Notes: a model not told the origin generated them from the letters alone. 64,000 bases of DNA from Ochrobactrum sp. CGA5 (GCF_006345815.1 NZ_VCIG01000038.1:722289-786288); one strand, 5' to 3'; shown: positions 39,164-55,308, numbered from the stretch's first letter. Made by a program: numbers and translations.

Positions 39164-39189
39164 ATTAATATACCTCGCTACGCTTGCCG

Positions 39190-39747
39190 TTACTGCCGGA
39201 AGGGGAAGTTGAATGCACGCAGAAGAGCGCGCGCTTCATCATCCGTCTTGGCGGTCGTGCAAACGATGATGTCCATGCCCCAGATCTGATCAACCTTATC
39301 GTAGTTGATTTCCGGAAACACGATGTGCTCCTTGATGCCCATGGCGTAGTTGCCGCGGCCGTCAAAACTCTTCGGGTTCAGGCCGCGGAAGTCGCGGACG
39401 CGAGGAAGAGCGATCGTGACAAGACGATCAAGGAATTCGTACATGCGGTCCTGGCGAAGGGTAACCTTCGTACCGATAGGCATGCCTTCACGCAACTTGA
39501 ATGTTGCGATCGAGTTACGGGCGCGGGTCACGACGGCCTTCTGACCGGCGATCTGGCTGAGGTCTTCAGCAGCAACCGCAGGCTTCTTGGAGTCGCCAGT
39601 GGCTTCGCCAACGCCCATGTTGAGGACAACCTTGGTGATGCGCGGAATCTGCATCTCGTTGTCGTATTTGAATTCTTCAAGCAGAGCCTTACGAATGTTT
39701 TCATTGTAAAGCTTCTTGAAGCGGGGAAGTGCCTTAGCTTCAGCCAT
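39190..39747 (-). CDS. rplE: 50S ribosomal protein L5
   Basis: A 185-residue 5S rRNA-binding protein of the central protuberance. [20 protein letters not shown] and [20 protein letters not shown] are diagnostic. Its start overlaps the end of rplX by 8 bases, which suggests translational coupling. Confidence 0.97.
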   Translation of the reverse strand: MAEAKALPRFKKLYNENIRKALLEEFKYDNEMQIPRITKVVLNMGVGEATGDSKKPAVAAEDLSQIAGQKAVVTRARNSIATFKLREGMPIGTKVTLRQDRMYEFLDRLVTIALPRVRDFRGLNPKSFDGRGNYAMGIKEHIVFPEINYDKVDQIWGMDIIVCTTAKTDDEARALLRAFNFPFRQ

Positions 39748-40051
39748 CGATCAGCGCTCCAGAACGTTTTGCGACACGAACCTTCTTGCCATCCTCGACG
39801 CGGAAACCGACACGGGTCGGCTTACCGTCCTTGGGGTCAGCAATTGCCAGGTTGGACAGATGAATCGGCGCTTCCTTGGAGATAATGCCGGCTTCCTGAG
39901 TCTGGGTCTGACGCTGATGACGCTTCACAATATTGATACCGCGAACAAGCGCCTGCTCGTCCTTCGGCATAACCTTGAGAACTTCGCCTTTACGGCCCTT
40001 GTCCTTACCGGACAGCACGACAACGCTGTCGCCTTTGCGAATCTTCTGCAT
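39740..40051 (-). CDS. rplX: 50S ribosomal protein L24
   Basis: A 103-residue assembly-initiator protein with a KOW motif ([20 protein letters not shown], residues 5-24) that binds 23S rRNA. It is 12 bases after rplN and overlaps rplE. Confidence 0.97.
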   Translation of the reverse strand: MQKIRKGDSVVVLSGKDKGRKGEVLKVMPKDEQALVRGINIVKRHQRQTQTQEAGIISKEAPIHLSNLAIADPKDGKPTRVGFRVEDGKKVRVAKRSGALIDG

Positions 40052-40063
40052 CGTCTTGCTTCC

Positions 40064-40432
40064 TTACAGAACTTCCGGGGCCAGCGAGATGATCTTCATA
40101 TGGTTCTTTGCGCGGAGTTCGCGCGGAACCGGTCCGAAGATACGCGTGCCGATCGGCTCTTTCTTGTTATCGATGAGAACGGCTGCATTGTTATCGAAAC
40201 GAATAACGCTGCCGTCCGGACGACGGATATCCTTGGCGGTGCGTACAACAACCGCCTTCATCACGTCACCCTTTTTGACGCGGCCGCGCGGAATAGCTTC
40301 CTTGATCGACACCACAATGATGTCACCAACAGAAGCATAACGCCGCTTCGAGCCGCCCAGCACCTTGATGCACATGACACGACGTGCGCCGGAGTTATCC
40401 GCCACGTCGAGGTTTGTTTGCATCTGAATCAT
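40064..40432 (-). CDS. rplN: 50S ribosomal protein L14
   Basis: A 122-residue protein that contacts the small subunit and L19. [20 protein letters not shown] and [20 protein letters not shown] are diagnostic. It is the first gene of the classical spc group and is separated from rpsQ by 68 bases; no terminator is seen, so S10 and spc transcription may be continuous. Confidence 0.97.
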   Translation of the reverse strand: MIQMQTNLDVADNSGARRVMCIKVLGGSKRRYASVGDIIVVSIKEAIPRGRVKKGDVMKAVVVRTAKDIRRPDGSVIRFDNNAAVLIDNKKEPIGTRIFGPVPRELRAKNHMKIISLAPEVL

Positions 40433-40500
40433 GACTGGCCGCCTTCTTTCCTCTCAGCTGGTTAAGGGCTCCTGCCCTACCTAAGCTGCGTGTTTATAAT

Positions 40501-40743
40501 TTAGCCTGCTGCTTCGTTCGTCAGAACGACCCAGCGTTTGTCCTTCGAGATTGGAGCCGATTCCTGGATGGAAACGAGATCACCAACCTTGAACTGGTTG
40601 TTTTCGTCATGCGCCTTGTACTTCTTAGACTGACGCACGGTCTTCTGGAGAAGCGGATGCGAATAGCGCCGCTCAACCTTGACCACAACAGTCTTGTCAT
40701 TCTTGTCGCTGACGACAACGCCCTGCAGAACGCGTTTAGGCAT
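40501..40743 (-). CDS. rpsQ: 30S ribosomal protein S17
   Basis: An 80-residue OB-fold protein: [20 protein letters not shown] and [20 protein letters not shown]. It is 11 bases after rpmC and the last gene of the S10 group. Confidence 0.97.
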   Translation of the reverse strand: MPKRVLQGVVVSDKNDKTVVVKVERRYSHPLLQKTVRQSKKYKAHDENNQFKVGDLVSIQESAPISKDKRWVVLTNEAAG

Positions 40744-40754
40744 TATATTCTTCC

Positions 40755-40955
40755 TTATGCCTTGCTTGCGGCCGCCTTCTGGCGGGCAATAGTCTTAATA
40801 CGCGCGATGTCGCGGCGAACCTGCTTCACGCGCGCGGTTTTTTCGAGCTGGCCGGTAGCCTTCTGAAAGCGCAGATTGAACTGCTCTTTCTTCAGGGTGC
40901 CCAGCTCGTCATTCAGTTGATCGAGGCTCTTCGCCCGAACGTCTGCGGCTTTCAT
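40755..40955 (-). CDS. rpmC: 50S ribosomal protein L29
   Basis: A 66-residue helical hairpin protein at the exit tunnel. [20 protein letters not shown] and [17 protein letters not shown] are diagnostic. The ATG at 40955 is the family start; the frame continues upstream to 41072 inside rplP and that extension is not real. Confidence 0.96.
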   Translation of the reverse strand: MKAADVRAKSLDQLNDELGTLKKEQFNLRFQKATGQLEKTARVKQVRRDIARIKTIARQKAAASKA

Positions 40956-40968
40956 AGTTGCCTCTCTC

Positions 40969-41382
40969 TTATTCAGCAATGCGCTGGATAAAGCGCGTCT
41001 TGATCGGCAACTTTGCTGCGCCGAGTCTGAGGGCTTCGCGTGCCACATCTTCGGGTACGCCGTCAAGCTCAAACATCACGCGACCTGGTGCCACACGGCA
41101 TGCCCAGTAGTCCACCGAACCCTTACCTTTACCCATACGGACTTCGGTAGGCTTCGACGTAACTGGCAGGTCAGGGAAGATGCGGATCCACACGCGACCG
41201 GCACGCTTCATGTGACGGGTGATCGCGCGGCGGGCCGCTTCGATCTGACGTGCAGTGACGCGTTCCGGCTCAACGGCCTTCAAACCGAATGCACCGAAAT
41301 TCAGATCCGTGCCGCCTTTCGAGTTGCCGTGAATACGGCCCTTGAACTGCTTGCGGAACTTGGTGCGCTTAGGCTGCATCAT
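40969..41382 (-). CDS. rplP: 50S ribosomal protein L16
   Basis: A 137-residue protein near the A site and 5S r[23 protein letters not shown] and [20 protein letters not shown] are diagnostic. It starts 38 bases after rpsC; the Met-Met start could be either codon. Confidence 0.97.
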
Positions 41383-41420
41383 TGTTCTCTACTCCAAATT
41401 TCTCGCCCGCGGCCCGCTTT

Positions 41421-42131
41421 TTAAGCGTTTTCGCGGCGGCGGTTCGACGAGGAACCCTGATTGTCACCCTCGACCGCACGACGCTCGGAAGCCATCGGAT
41501 CGTGTTCAAGAATCTCGCCCTTGAAGACCCAGACCTTCACGCCACAGATACCATAAGCGGTCTTCGCTTCTGCCGTGCCGTAGTCGATATCGGCGCGAAG
41601 CGTATGAAGCGGAACGCGACCTTCACGGTACCATTCCATGCGAGCGATTTCCGCACCACCCAGACGACCCGAGCAGTTGATACGGATACCTTCGGCTCCA
41701 AGACGCATTGCCGACTGAACGGCACGTTTCATGGCGCGACGGAATGCCACACGGCGTTCGAGCTGCTGAGCAATCGACTGAGCGACAAGCGTAGCGTCGA
41801 TTTCCGGCTTGCGAACTTCAACGATGTTGAGCGACGTATCGGCATTGGTCATCTCGGAAAGCTTCTTGCGGAGCTTTTCGATGTCTGCACCCTTCTTGCC
41901 GATGATGATGCCCGGACGAGCCGAATGGATCGTCACACGACACTTCTTGTGCGGACGCTCAATCACGATCTTGGAGATCGCTGCCTGCTTCAGTTCCTCG
42001 GTGAGGAATTCGCGGATCTTGACATCTTCATGCAGCAGCTTGCCATATTCACCGGTATTTGCGTACCAACGCGAATCCCAGGTGCGGTTGATGCCGAGAC
42101 GAAGACCGATCGGATTAATCTTCTGACCCAT
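41421..42131 (-). CDS. rpsC: 30S ribosomal protein S3
   Basis: A 236-residue protein with a KH domain ([20 protein letters not shown], about residues 69-88) and the C-terminal S3 domain ([20 protein letters not shown]). It helps unwind mRNA at the entry site. Its ATG shares one base with the rplV stop (TAATG). Confidence 0.97.
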   Translation of the reverse strand: MGQKINPIGLRLGINRTWDSRWYANTGEYGKLLHEDVKIREFLTEELKQAAISKIVIERPHKKCRVTIHSARPGIIIGKKGADIEKLRKKLSEMTNADTSLNIVEVRKPEIDATLVAQSIAQQLERRVAFRRAMKRAVQSAMRLGAEGIRINCSGRLGGAEIARMEWYREGRVPLHTLRADIDYGTAEAKTAYGICGVKVWVFKGEILEHDPMASERRAVEGDNQGSSSNRRRENA

Positions 42132-42520
42132 TATGCGGCCTCCCCTTTTTCCGCGACTTCGCGGACAACAATGGTGAGATGCGAAAACGGCTTCTCGATA
42201 CGGCTCGCGCGGCCACGGCCACGGACGTGGAAGCGCTTCATGACAATCGACTTGCCTACATAGGCCTCGGCGACGATCAGGGAATCGACGTCGAGGTCAT
42301 GGTTGTTTTCTGCGTTCGCAATTGCGGACTGGAGCGTCTTCTTGACCGTATCGGCGATCCGCTTGCGCGAGAACGTCAGATCGGCAAGTGCCGCATTCAC
42401 CTTCTTGCCGCGGATCATGCTCGCAACAAGGTTCAGCTTCTGCGGGCTGACGCGCAGCGTGCGGGCAACAGCTTGCGCTTCGTTGTCCTTGAGCTGACGG
42501 GGAGCTTTAGCCTTGCCCAT
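42131..42520 (-). CDS. rplV: 50S ribosomal protein L22
   Basis: A 129-residue protein with the long beta hairpin that lines the exit tunnel ([20 protein letters not shown]). The macrolide-relevant loop shows no deletion by eye. It is 2 bases after rpsS and overlaps rpsC by one base. Confidence 0.97.
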   Translation of the reverse strand: MGKAKAPRQLKDNEAQAVARTLRVSPQKLNLVASMIRGKKVNAALADLTFSRKRIADTVKKTLQSAIANAENNHDLDVDSLIVAEAYVGKSIVMKRFHVRGRGRASRIEKPFSHLTIVVREVAEKGEAA

Positions 42521-42522
42521 CG

Positions 42523-42801
42523 TTACTTCCTCTTCGACTTCTTGTCCGCGCCGTGACCGTAATAGGTACGCGTAGGCGCGAATTCACCGAACTTGTGTCC
42601 GACCATTTCTTCCGAAACCGACACCGGCACATGCTTGTTGCCGTTGTAGACGCCGAAAGTCAGACCGACAAACTGCGGCAGGATGGTGGAGCGGCGGCTC
42701 CACATCTTGATAACTTCATTACGACCGCCTTCGCGTACCTTCTCAGCCTTCTTGAGAAGATAGCCGTCGACAAACGGACCTTTCCAAACTGAACGAGCCA
42801 C
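42523..42801 (-). CDS. rpsS: 30S ribosomal protein S19
   Basis: A 92-residue head protein. [20 protein letters not shown] and [20 protein letters not shown] are diagnostic. It lies 15 bases after rplB. Confidence 0.97.
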   Translation of the reverse strand: MARSVWKGPFVDGYLLKKAEKVREGGRNEVIKMWSRRSTILPQFVGLTFGVYNGNKHVPVSVSEEMVGHKFGEFAPTRTYYGHGADKKSKRK

Positions 42802-42816
42802 TTTAGACTACCTCTC

Positions 42817-43650
42817 TTACTTCTTGCGCTGATGGCGCGAACGCATGATGAACTTGTCGGTCGACTTGTTCGAGCGCGTCTTTTTGCCCTTCGTAGGCTT
42901 ACCCCACGGAGTGACAGGGTGACGACCACCCGAGGTACGACCTTCACCACCACCATGCGGGTGATCGACCGGGTTCATTGCAACGCCGCGGACGTGTGGA
43001 CGCTTGCCACGCCATACCGAACGACCGGCCTTACCGTCGTTGATATTGCCATGGTCCGGGTTGGACACTGCACCAACCGAAGCGAAGCAAGCACCTGGAA
43101 CCAGACGCTGTTCACCAGAATTGAGGCGCAGAATGGCCATCCCCTGATCGCGGCCGACAAGCTGGGCATAGGTGCCAGCCGAACGAGCGATCTGACCGCC
43201 CTTACCCGGCTTCAGCTCGACATTGTGAATGATCGTGCCAACCGGCATGGAAGCGAGCGGCATTGCATTGCCCGGCTTCACATCGACGGAGTTGCCTGCA
43301 ACAACCTTGTCGCCGACAGCAAGACGCTGCGGTGCCAAGATGTATGCCAGTTCACCGTCTTCGTAACGGATCAGTGCGATGAACGCGGTACGGTTCGGAT
43401 CGTATTCCAGACGCTCGACAGTGCCGACGACGTCAAGCTTGCGGCGCTTGAAATCGATGAAGCGATACGAACGCTTGTGACCACCGCCCTGGAAACGAAC
43501 AGTGATACGACCAGTGTTGTTACGGCCACCCTTCTTGGACAGACCTTCGGTCAGTGACTTGACCGGCTTGCCCTTGTAGAGTTCCGAACGGTCCACGATG
43601 ACCAGCTGACGCTGGCCTGGCGTGATCGGATTAAAATGCTTGAGTGCCAT
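42817..43650 (-). CDS. rplB: 50S ribosomal protein L2
   Basis: A 277-residue protein needed for peptidyl-transferase activity and subunit joining. The conserved [20 protein letters not shown] near the C-terminus includes the key histidine ([10 protein letters not shown]). Normal length; 21 bases after rplW. Confidence 0.98.
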   Translation of the reverse strand: MALKHFNPITPGQRQLVIVDRSELYKGKPVKSLTEGLSKKGGRNNTGRITVRFQGGGHKRSYRFIDFKRRKLDVVGTVERLEYDPNRTAFIALIRYEDGELAYILAPQRLAVGDKVVAGNSVDVKPGNAMPLASMPVGTIIHNVELKPGKGGQIARSAGTYAQLVGRDQGMAILRLNSGEQRLVPGACFASVGAVSNPDHGNINDGKAGRSVWRGKRPHVRGVAMNPVDHPHGGGEGRTSGGRHPVTPWGKPTKGKKTRSNKSTDKFIMRSRHQRKK

Positions 43651-43671
43651 TGTCTCTTACTCCATGGCCTC

Positions 43672-43965
43672 TCAGAGACCGGTCGAAACGTCGATGCTCT
43701 GGCCTTCGGCCAAAGTAACGATCGCTTTCTTGACGTCGCTCTGGCGCCCGATAAGACCGCGGAACCGCTTGACCTTACCTTTGCGCACTGCAGTGTTGAC
43801 TGCGGTAACCTTGACGCCGAACAGCGCTTCGACTGCAGCCTTGATTTCCGGCTTCGTTGCCTTGCGGGCTACGTTGAAGACAACCTGGTTATGTTCAGAA
43901 ACCATGGTGGACTTCTCGGTGATAACCGGGCTGACGATCACGTCGTAATGGCGAAGATCAGTCAT
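43672..43965 (-). CDS. rplW: 50S ribosomal protein L23
   Basis: A 97-residue exit-tunnel protein that docks trigger factor and [23 protein letters not shown] and [20 protein letters not shown] are diagnostic. Its start overlaps the rplD stop by 4 bases. Confidence 0.97.
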   Translation of the reverse strand: MTDLRHYDVIVSPVITEKSTMVSEHNQVVFNVARKATKPEIKAAVEALFGVKVTAVNTAVRKGKVKRFRGLIGRQSDVKKAIVTLAEGQSIDVSTGL

Positions 43966-44582
43966 TTGAAACGCTCCTCAAGGGCTTCGACAGCCGCCTT
44001 GGAAAGAACGAGCTTGCCGCGGCGAAGAATGTCGTAAACATTGATGCCCTGCACTGGCAGAACGTCGATGTTCGGGATGTTCGAAGCCGCGCGCTGGAAG
44101 TTCACGTCGATCTCTGCACCGCCAATAACGAGTGCATTTTCAAGACCGAGCTTGGCGAACTGCGAAACAAGCTGCTTCGTCTTAGCTTCCGTTGCAGCCA
44201 GATCATCAATGATGATCAGGTCAGATGCCTTTGCCTTTGCAGACAGAGCATGACGCAGGCCAAGAGCGCGGACCTTCTTCGGCAGATCGTGGTCGTGCGA
44301 ACGGACAACTGGTCCGTGAGCCTGGCCACCGCCGCGGAACTGTGGAGCGCGAGCCGAATGGTGACGAGCGCGACCCGTACCCTTCTGCTTGTACATCTTG
44401 GCACCGGTGCGGCTTACGTCGCCACGGCCCTGAGCCTTATGGGAGCCCTGCTGGCGGCGAGCCAGCTGCCAGCGCACAACACGCTGAAGGATGTCATCAC
44501 GTGGGTCGAGGCCGAAGATTTCTTCGTTCAGCTTGACCTTGCCGGCATCCTTGCCTTCAAGAGTGGTAATCGTGAGATCCAT
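43962..44582 (-). CDS. rplD: 50S ribosomal protein L4
   Basis: A 206-residue protein whose loop ([20 protein letters not shown]) reaches into the exit tunnel. In E. coli L4 represses the S10 operon by acting on its leader; the leader here shows no obvious E. coli-like structure. It shares one base with the rplC stop (TAATG). Confidence 0.97.
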   Translation of the reverse strand: MDLTITTLEGKDAGKVKLNEEIFGLDPRDDILQRVVRWQLARRQQGSHKAQGRGDVSRTGAKMYKQKGTGRARHHSARAPQFRGGGQAHGPVVRSHDHDLPKKVRALGLRHALSAKAKASDLIIIDDLAATEAKTKQLVSQFAKLGLENALVIGGAEIDVNFQRAASNIPNIDVLPVQGINVYDILRRGKLVLSKAAVEALEERFK

Positions 44583-45298
44583 TATTCGGCTCCCTCAGTC
44601 GCGGCAGCTTCAGCCTTCGCGGCACCTGCACGCAGAGCGGCCGGCTTTGGCGCGTTCTCAGGCAGAGAGACCTTTACCGCGTCGCGCACGATGATCCAGG
44701 CACCCTTGGAGCCGGGAACCGCACCGCGAACCAGGATAAGGCCGCGATCGCTGTCCGTCGAGACAACTTCAATATTCTGCGTGGTTACGCGGGTCTGCCC
44801 CATGTGACCAGCCATCTTCTTGCCCTTGAACACCTTACCCGGGTCCTGACGCTGACCGGTCGAGCCGTGAGCGCGGTGGGTAATGGAGTTACCATGGGAA
44901 GCGCGATGACCGGCGAAGTTGTGACGCTTCATGACACCGGCAAAGCCCTTACCGATCGAAGTACCCGTCACATCGACCTTCTGGCCGGCGACAAAGTGTT
45001 CGGCGGTGATTTCAGCGCCGACTTCGAGGAGGTTGTCCGGCGAAACGCGGAATTCCGCGACCTTCGCCTTCGGCTCGACCTCGGCCTTCGCGAAATGACC
45101 GCGCATAGCCTTGGACGTGTTCTTCACTTTGGCGATACCAACGCCAAGCTGAACAGCCGTGTAACCGTTCTTTTCAACTGTACGCTGAGCTACCACGTGG
45201 CAATTCTCCATGCGGAGAACCGTCACCGGTACATGCTCGCCGGCGTCGTTATAGACGCGGGTCATGCCCAGCTTCTGTGCAATAACACCTGAACGCAT
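44582..45298 (-). CDS. rplC: 50S ribosomal protein L3
   Basis: A 238-residue protein that reaches the peptidyl-transferase centre. [20 protein letters not shown] opens the chain, and the loop [20 protein letters not shown] carries the conserved methylated-Gln region. The ATG at 45298 is the family start; the frame extends 8 codons upstream without support. The C-terminus has an Ala-rich tail. Confidence 0.97.
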   Translation of the reverse strand: MRSGVIAQKLGMTRVYNDAGEHVPVTVLRMENCHVVAQRTVEKNGYTAVQLGVGIAKVKNTSKAMRGHFAKAEVEPKAKVAEFRVSPDNLLEVGAEITAEHFVAGQKVDVTGTSIGKGFAGVMKRHNFAGHRASHGNSITHRAHGSTGQRQDPGKVFKGKKMAGHMGQTRVTTQNIEVVSTDSDRGLILVRGAVPGSKGAWIIVRDAVKVSLPENAPKPAALRAGAAKAEAAATEGAE

Positions 45299-45327
45299 CG
45301 GGTTCGTTCCTTCCGTCCTCAAGCCGA

Positions 45328-45636
45328 TTAAAGCTTGATCTCGACATCGACACCGGCGGACAGATCGAGCTTCATCAGCGCGTCCACCGTCTGCGGGGTC
45401 GGGTCAACGATATCGAGAAGACGCTTGTGCGTGCGCATCTCGAACTGCTCGCGGCTCTTCTTGTCGATGTGCGGCGACCGGTTAACTGTGAACTTTTCGA
45501 TCCTTGTTGGAAGCGGGATCGGTCCGCGCACATTTGCACCGGTACGCTTGGCAGTCGACACAATTTCCCGCGTCGAAGCGTCAAGGATCCGATGATCAAA
45601 CGCCTTGAGGCGAATGCGGATGTTTTGACCGTTCAT
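45328..45636 (-). CDS. rpsJ: 30S ribosomal protein S10 / NusE
   Basis: A 102-residue head protein that also acts as NusE in antitermination and links NusG to the ribosome. [20 protein letters not shown] and [20 protein letters not shown] are diagnostic. First gene of the S10 group, 64 bases after tuf with a hairpin between. Confidence 0.97.
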   Translation of the reverse strand: MNGQNIRIRLKAFDHRILDASTREIVSTAKRTGANVRGPIPLPTRIEKFTVNRSPHIDKKSREQFEMRTHKRLLDIVDPTPQTVDALMKLDLSAGVDVEIKL

Positions 45637-45660
45637 TTCATCTGTTCCTTGTTACGCGGA

Positions 45661-45684
45661 AACGCTCGCTCCGAAGCGAGCGTT
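45661..45684 (-). other. Strong hairpin between tuf and rpsJ without a T-run
   Basis: A perfect 10-base stem (AACGCTCGCT / AGCGAGCGTT, 45661-45670 and 45675-45684). On the minus strand the loop is TCGG and the stem is followed by TCCGCG, not a T-run. It may be a processing or stability element, or a partial terminator between the str and S10 groups. Confidence 0.65.
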
Positions 45685-45700
45685 CCTGCACAAACCTTCA

Positions 45701-46876
<1,176 letters not shown>

Positions 46877-46938
46877 TTGAGCTCTCCGTAAATTTAGCCT
46901 GCTCAGGCATTCTTTTAATTGGGAGCGTGATCCTTAGA

Positions 46939-49023
46939 TCACGCAAACTTCTTCTGGATTTCCTGTGCGACCGCCGTCGGAACCGGCTCATAATGGTCGA
47001 ACTGCATCGTGTACTGTGCACGGCCCTGGGACATCGAACGCAGGCTGTTCACGTAACCAAACATGTTGGCCAGCGGAACGTTTGCATTGACAACCGTGGC
47101 GATGCCGCGGGCTTCGGTGCCGGAAATCTGACCGCGACGCGAGTTCAGATCACCGATAACGTCACCAACGTAATCTTCCGGCGTAACAACCTCGACCTTC
47201 ATGATAGGTTCGAGGAGCTGGGCGCCAGCCTTCTGCGCACCTTCACGGAACGCTGCACGGGACGCGATTTCAAAGGCGAGAACAGACGAGTCAACGTCAT
47301 GGTACGCGCCATCAATCAGGGTGGCCTTCACGCCAAGCATCGGGAAGCCAGCCAGTGGGCCTGCACCCATGACGCTTTCGATACCCTTCTGGACACCCGG
47401 AATGTATTCCTTCGGAACCGAGCCGCCGACGATCTTCGATTCGAAGATGAAATCGTCGCCATCATGCGGTTCAAAGATGATCTTCACGCGAGCGAACTGG
47501 CCCGAACCACCCGACTGCTTCTTGTGGGTGTAATCGATTTCCGCGGCGCGGGTGATCGACTCGCGATAAGCAACCTGCGGAGCGCCCACATTTGCTTCAA
47601 CCTTGAATTCGCGCTTCATGCGATCAACAAGAATGTCGAGGTGAAGTTCGCCCATGCCGGCAATGATGGTCTGGCCGGATTCTTCATCCGACTTGACGCG
47701 GAAGGAAGGATCTTCAGCAGCCAAGCGATTGAGCGCGATGCCCATCTTTTCCTGGTCGGCTTTGGTCTTCGGCTCGATAGCGATCTCGATAACCGGGTCC
47801 GGGAATTCCATACGCTCAAGGATAACCGGCTTCAGCGGATCGCAGAGCGTATCGCCAGTGGTGGTTTCCTTGAGGCCAGCCAAAGCTACGATGTCACCCG
47901 CAAAGGCTTCGTCGATGTCTTCACGGCTATTGGAGTGCATCTGCAGCATACGACCGATGCGCTCACGCTTGCCCTTGACCGTGTTTTCGAGCGAAACGCC
48001 CTTGGTCAGCTTGCCCGAATAGATACGAGCGAAGGTCAGCGAACCAACGAACGGGTCGTTCATGATCTTGAATGCGAGCATCGAAAGCGGCGCTTCATCC
48101 GAAGATTCACGGGTGGTTTCGGTTTCCGTCTTAACGTCGATGCCCTTGATCGCAGGAACATCGGTCGGAGCAGGAAGGAATTCCACAACGGCGTCGAGAA
48201 GCGGCTGAACGCCGCGGTTCTTGAACGCAGTACCGCAAAGGATCGGATGGAACTTGACGTCGATGGTGCCCTTACGGATCAGCGCACGGAGCTGGTCATT
48301 GGTAGGCATGGTGCCTTCCAGGTAAGCTTCCATGGCAGCTTCGTCGATTTCCACAGCCAGCTCGATGAGCTTTTCGCGGTATTCTTCAGCCTGATCCTTG
48401 AGGTGCTCAGGAATTTCACCGACGGTCGCCGCAGCGCCGATCGTGCCATCCCAGGTCAGAGCCTTCATTTCGATCAGATCGATAACGCCTTCGAACTCGT
48501 TTTCAGCGCCAATCGGCAACTGAACCGGGAGAGCTACTGCGCCAAGACGCGAACCGACCATTTCTACGCAACGATAGAAATCGGCACCGATCTTGTCCAT
48601 CTTGTTGACGAAGACCATACGCGGGACGTGGTACTTTTCAGCCTGACGCCACACGGTTTCGGTCTGAGGCTCAACGCCAGCGTTGGCGTCGAGCAGTGCA
48701 ATTGCACCGTCGAGAACGCGGAGAGAACGTTCAACTTCAATCGTGAAGTCAACGTGGCCCGGCGTGTCGATAATGTTGAAGCGGCGCTTCTTACCATCAC
48801 GGCCCTGCCAGAACGTGGTCGTAGCAGCGGACGTAATGGTGATACCGCGTTCCTGTTCCTGCTCCATCCAGTCCATGGTCGACGCACCATCGTGGGTTTC
48901 GCCGATCTTATGGTTCTTACCGGTATAGAACAGAATACGCTCGGTCATCGTCGTCTTACCGGCGTCGATGTGAGCCATGATACCGAAATTGCGGTAGTCT
49001 TCGATTTTATATTCGCGGGCCAT
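46939..49023 (-). CDS. fusA: Elongation factor G
   Basis: A 694-residue translocase GTPase. G motifs: [16 protein letters not shown] (residues 14-29), [17 protein letters not shown] and [12 protein letters not shown]; domain IV carries [17 protein letters not shown] [17 protein letters not shown]. Length is normal. It is 30 bases after rpsG. Confidence 0.98.
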   Translation of the reverse strand: MAREYKIEDYRNFGIMAHIDAGKTTMTERILFYTGKNHKIGETHDGASTMDWMEQEQERGITITSAATTTFWQGRDGKKRRFNIIDTPGHVDFTIEVERSLRVLDGAIALLDANAGVEPQTETVWRQAEKYHVPRMVFVNKMDKIGADFYRCVEMVGSRLGAVALPVQLPIGAENEFEGVIDLIEMKALTWDGTIGAAATVGEIPEHLKDQAEEYREKLIELAVEIDEAAMEAYLEGTMPTNDQLRALIRKGTIDVKFHPILCGTAFKNRGVQPLLDAVVEFLPAPTDVPAIKGIDVKTETETTRESSDEAPLSMLAFKIMNDPFVGSLTFARIYSGKLTKGVSLENTVKGKRERIGRMLQMHSNSREDIDEAFAGDIVALAGLKETTTGDTLCDPLKPVILERMEFPDPVIEIAIEPKTKADQEKMGIALNRLAAEDPSFRVKSDEESGQTIIAGMGELHLDILVDRMKREFKVEANVGAPQVAYRESITRAAEIDYTHKKQSGGSGQFARVKIIFEPHDGDDFIFESKIVGGSVPKEYIPGVQKGIESVMGAGPLAGFPMLGVKATLIDGAYHDVDSSVLAFEIASRAAFREGAQKAGAQLLEPIMKVEVVTPEDYVGDVIGDLNSRRGQISGTEARGIATVVNANVPLANMFGYVNSLRSMSQGRAQYTMQFDHYEPVPTAVAQEIQKKFA

Positions 49024-49053
49024 GTTAGTCGCTCTTTGAATAGGTTTCGACGA

Positions 49054-49524
49054 TTACCAGCGGTAATGCGAGAAGGCACGGTTGGCTTCAGCCATGCGAT
49101 GCGTGTCTTCACGCTTCTTCACAGCAGAACCGCGATTGTTGGCGGCATCAAGCAACTCACCGGAAAGACGATCGATCATCGTCGTCTCGTTACGGCCACG
49201 AGCAGCATTGATAAGCCAACGGATGGCAAGTGCCTGGCGGCGTTCTGGACGCACATCAACCGGAACCTGATAGGTTGCACCACCAACGCGGCGCGAACGG
49301 ACTTCGATGTGCGGAGCTACGTTGTCGAGCGCCTGATGGAACAGCGCGACCGGCTCGGACTTGGCCTTGGCTTCGATTACATCGAGAGCACCGTAAACAA
49401 TGCTTTCGGCAACCGACTTCTTGCCATGAAGCATGACTGCATTCATGAACTTCGTGATAACGAGATCGCCGAACTTCGGATCCGGATTAATCTCACGCTT
49501 CTCAGCCTTATGGCGTCTGGACAT
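49054..49524 (-). CDS. rpsG: 30S ribosomal protein S7
   Basis: A 156-residue primary-assembly protein of the head. [20 protein letters not shown] and [20 protein letters not shown] are diagnostic. In E. coli S7 represses the str operon by binding the rpsL-rpsG spacer; here that spacer is 66 bases. Confidence 0.97.
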   Translation of the reverse strand: MSRRHKAEKREINPDPKFGDLVITKFMNAVMLHGKKSVAESIVYGALDVIEAKAKSEPVALFHQALDNVAPHIEVRSRRVGGATYQVPVDVRPERRQALAIRWLINAARGRNETTMIDRLSGELLDAANNRGSAVKKREDTHRMAEANRAFSHYRW

Positions 49525-49590
49525 TTCGTCTCTTCTTTCAATTACATCGGGCTCAACTCGCCTTCTGGCGGCCGGTATCCCCGGAAAATC

Positions 49591-49962
49591 TTACTTCGGA
49601 CGCTTTGCACCGTACTTCGAACGGCGCTGCTTGCGGTTCTTGACACCCTGGGTATCGAGAACGCCGCGAATGATGTGGTAACGCACACCCGGCAAGTCCT
49701 TTACACGACCGCCACGGATCATGACGACGGAGTGCTCCTGCAGGTTATGCCCTTCACCAGGGATATAACCGATGACTTCGAAGCCGTTCGTCAAACGAAC
49801 CTTGGCAACCTTACGGAGAGCCGAGTTTGGCTTCTTCGGGGTCGTCGTGTAAACGCGGGTGCAAACGCCGCGCTTTTGAGGGTTTGCCTGCAGTGCAGGA
49901 ACCTTATTACGCTTTACCGGCGCGATGCGCGGCTTGCGGATAAGCTGGTTTACGGTTGGCAT
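49591..49962 (-). CDS. rpsL: 30S ribosomal protein S12
   Basis: A 123-residue decoding-centre protein. [20 protein letters not shown] opens it. The streptomycin-relevant lysines are present (Lys43 in [12 protein letters not shown] and Lys88 in GGRVKDLPG), so the allele is the susceptible type. The ATG at 49962 is used; the frame extends 31 codons upstream into the leader and is not coding. First gene of the str operon. Confidence 0.98.
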   Translation of the reverse strand: MPTVNQLIRKPRIAPVKRNKVPALQANPQKRGVCTRVYTTTPKKPNSALRKVAKVRLTNGFEVIGYIPGEGHNLQEHSVVMIRGGRVKDLPGVRYHIIRGVLDTQGVKNRKQRRSKYGAKRPK

Positions 49963-50441
49963 ACAACCTTCCTCTTTAAAAAATCTCGTATCCACGCCCC
50001 AAGGGGCCGTTTCACCGGCATGCTCATGCGCAAATTCGGAGTCAGCCCTCGTCAACCGGTGGCCACCCCGAACAAAAGCAGAGGAAGCTGACGCTTCATG
50101 CGAACGGCAAGTTGCATTTCGATCGTAAAACGAACCCTGTTTGAGATGAACTTCAGGGCGCGTCGCCCCGAAAAAGCTTGTCTCACATCGGCTCAGATGG
50201 GCTGCTGATACGTCTTTCGCGACGTTTCGTCAAGGGCAGAGGCATAAGTTTCTTCAGTGCAGGGCCTGAAACCGGCGTTTTGGCTTCGCCCAGACAGCTT
50301 ATTGCGCTGCATTTGAGGTTCATTCGCTAATATTTCGCGATCAGAACCGTCATTTTCCTATGCAAGCATGGCGCAGCCACTTGGTAAAGGGTATTGAAGC
50401 AAATCTGAGTCGAAACGCAACAGAATATTAAGGGCTTCTCA
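49963..50441. other. 479-base gap: str operon promoter and leader, upstream of orphan acidic gene
   Basis: No gene is seen. The minus strand carries the rpsL promoter (50205-50233) and a leader of about 236 bases. The part near 50300-50441 must hold the promoter of the plus-strand gene at 50442; no convincing match is visible there. Confidence 0.6.
50205..50233 (-). promoter_or_regulatory. Promoter of the str operon (rpsL)
   Basis: On the minus strand TTGACG (50233-50228) and TATCAG (50210-50205) are exactly 17 bases apart. The start of RNA would be near 50198, giving a leader of about 236 bases before rpsL. Confidence 0.72.
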
Positions 50442-50765
50442 ATGTCTTCCACATCCACAAATGATTCCACACCTACGGGCGACGATTCGCCTATCGTCCA
50501 TCTCGTTATCGCTGACGTCTGGAACGAAGGCGAAGAATCTCCGGTTGAAGTGCATCTGCTTCTGAAATCGGACGAGAACGAGGATCTGGTGCAGACTGTT
50601 CTCAGCATCCTTGCTGAAGAAGGCTATCATGAAGCTGAGCTTCTCGAGATGGGCACGCTGACCGAAGAACCGGAAGAGGAGCCGCACAAGAGCGCCTGGG
50701 CCACGGCAATCGCCGGTGAAGTCGCACTAATCGAATTCGACGGCGACGACGAAGAAGAAGAATGA
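50442..50765 (+). CDS. Hypothetical acidic protein between the str and rpoC regions
   Basis: A 107-residue very acidic protein that I do not recognise. The N-terminal 16 residues are Ser/Thr-rich and likely flexible, then VHLVIADVWNEGEESPVEVH and VQTVLSILAEEGYHEAELLE suggest a small alpha/beta fold, and the end is DGDDEEEE. No signal or membrane segment. It is the only plus-strand gene in the ribosomal region and has its own terminator 8 bases after the stop. A ribosome site is weak (AAGGGC). Confidence 0.7.
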   Translation: MSSTSTNDSTPTGDDSPIVHLVIADVWNEGEESPVEVHLLLKSDENEDLVQTVLSILAEEGYHEAELLEMGTLTEEPEEEPHKSAWATAIAGEVALIEFDGDDEEEE

Positions 50766-50772
50766 GTATTAT

Positions 50773-50804
50773 AAAGAAGGCCGGTTACAACCGGCCTTCT
50801 TTAG
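50773..50804 (+). terminator. Terminator of the acidic-protein gene
   Basis: AAAGAAGGCCGG pairs with CCGGCCTTCTTT (50773-50784 and 50791-50802) with a short loop, followed by TAG. It begins 8 bases after the stop codon. Confidence 0.85.
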
Positions 50805-50852
50805 TTCTGTACGAGGCTGCTTTGCACGTCTTGCTATACCTGTCTTAAATGC

Positions 50853-50884
50853 AGAAAGGCCGCCCCGAAAGGCGGCCTTTTCAG
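50853..50884 (-). terminator. Terminator of the rpoBC operon
   Basis: AAAGGCCGCC / GGCGGCCTTT (50855-50864 and 50871-50880), loop CCGAAA on the plus strand. It is 18 bases beyond the rpoC stop. The T-run is short on the minus strand and longer on the plus strand, so it may work in both directions. Confidence 0.8.
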
Positions 50885-50901
50885 TTTGGTATCTGTCGAT
50901 C

Positions 50902-55104
<4,203 letters not shown>

Positions 55105-55271
55105 GCCGTTCTCCTTGAGGGCGATCTGTCGCCCGGTGTCGTCGATGACAAGCTGAAAATCCTTGCCATCCTGAAAAGAAAATCGCGGTACTACACAGTT
55201 ATGAACTGGTTTGCCGTAGTTTCGTTACCGGTGCGGAAGTATGCCCCGCCTATCCTGGAAACGATTATACA

Positions 55272-55300
55272 GGCGCGCCGCGGCAATACCGTGGCGCGCC
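55272..55300 (-). other. GC-rich hairpin between rpoB and rpoC
   Basis: GGCGCGCC at 55272-55279 pairs with GGCGCGCC at 55293-55300 (self-complementary 8-mers) and CGG/CCG pair inside after one mismatch. The minus-strand transcript continues TGTATAATCG, with no T-run. It starts 8 bases after the rpoB stop and may stabilise mRNA, cause pausing, or be a processing site. Confidence 0.65.
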
Positions 55301-55308
55301 CTTGAGCT

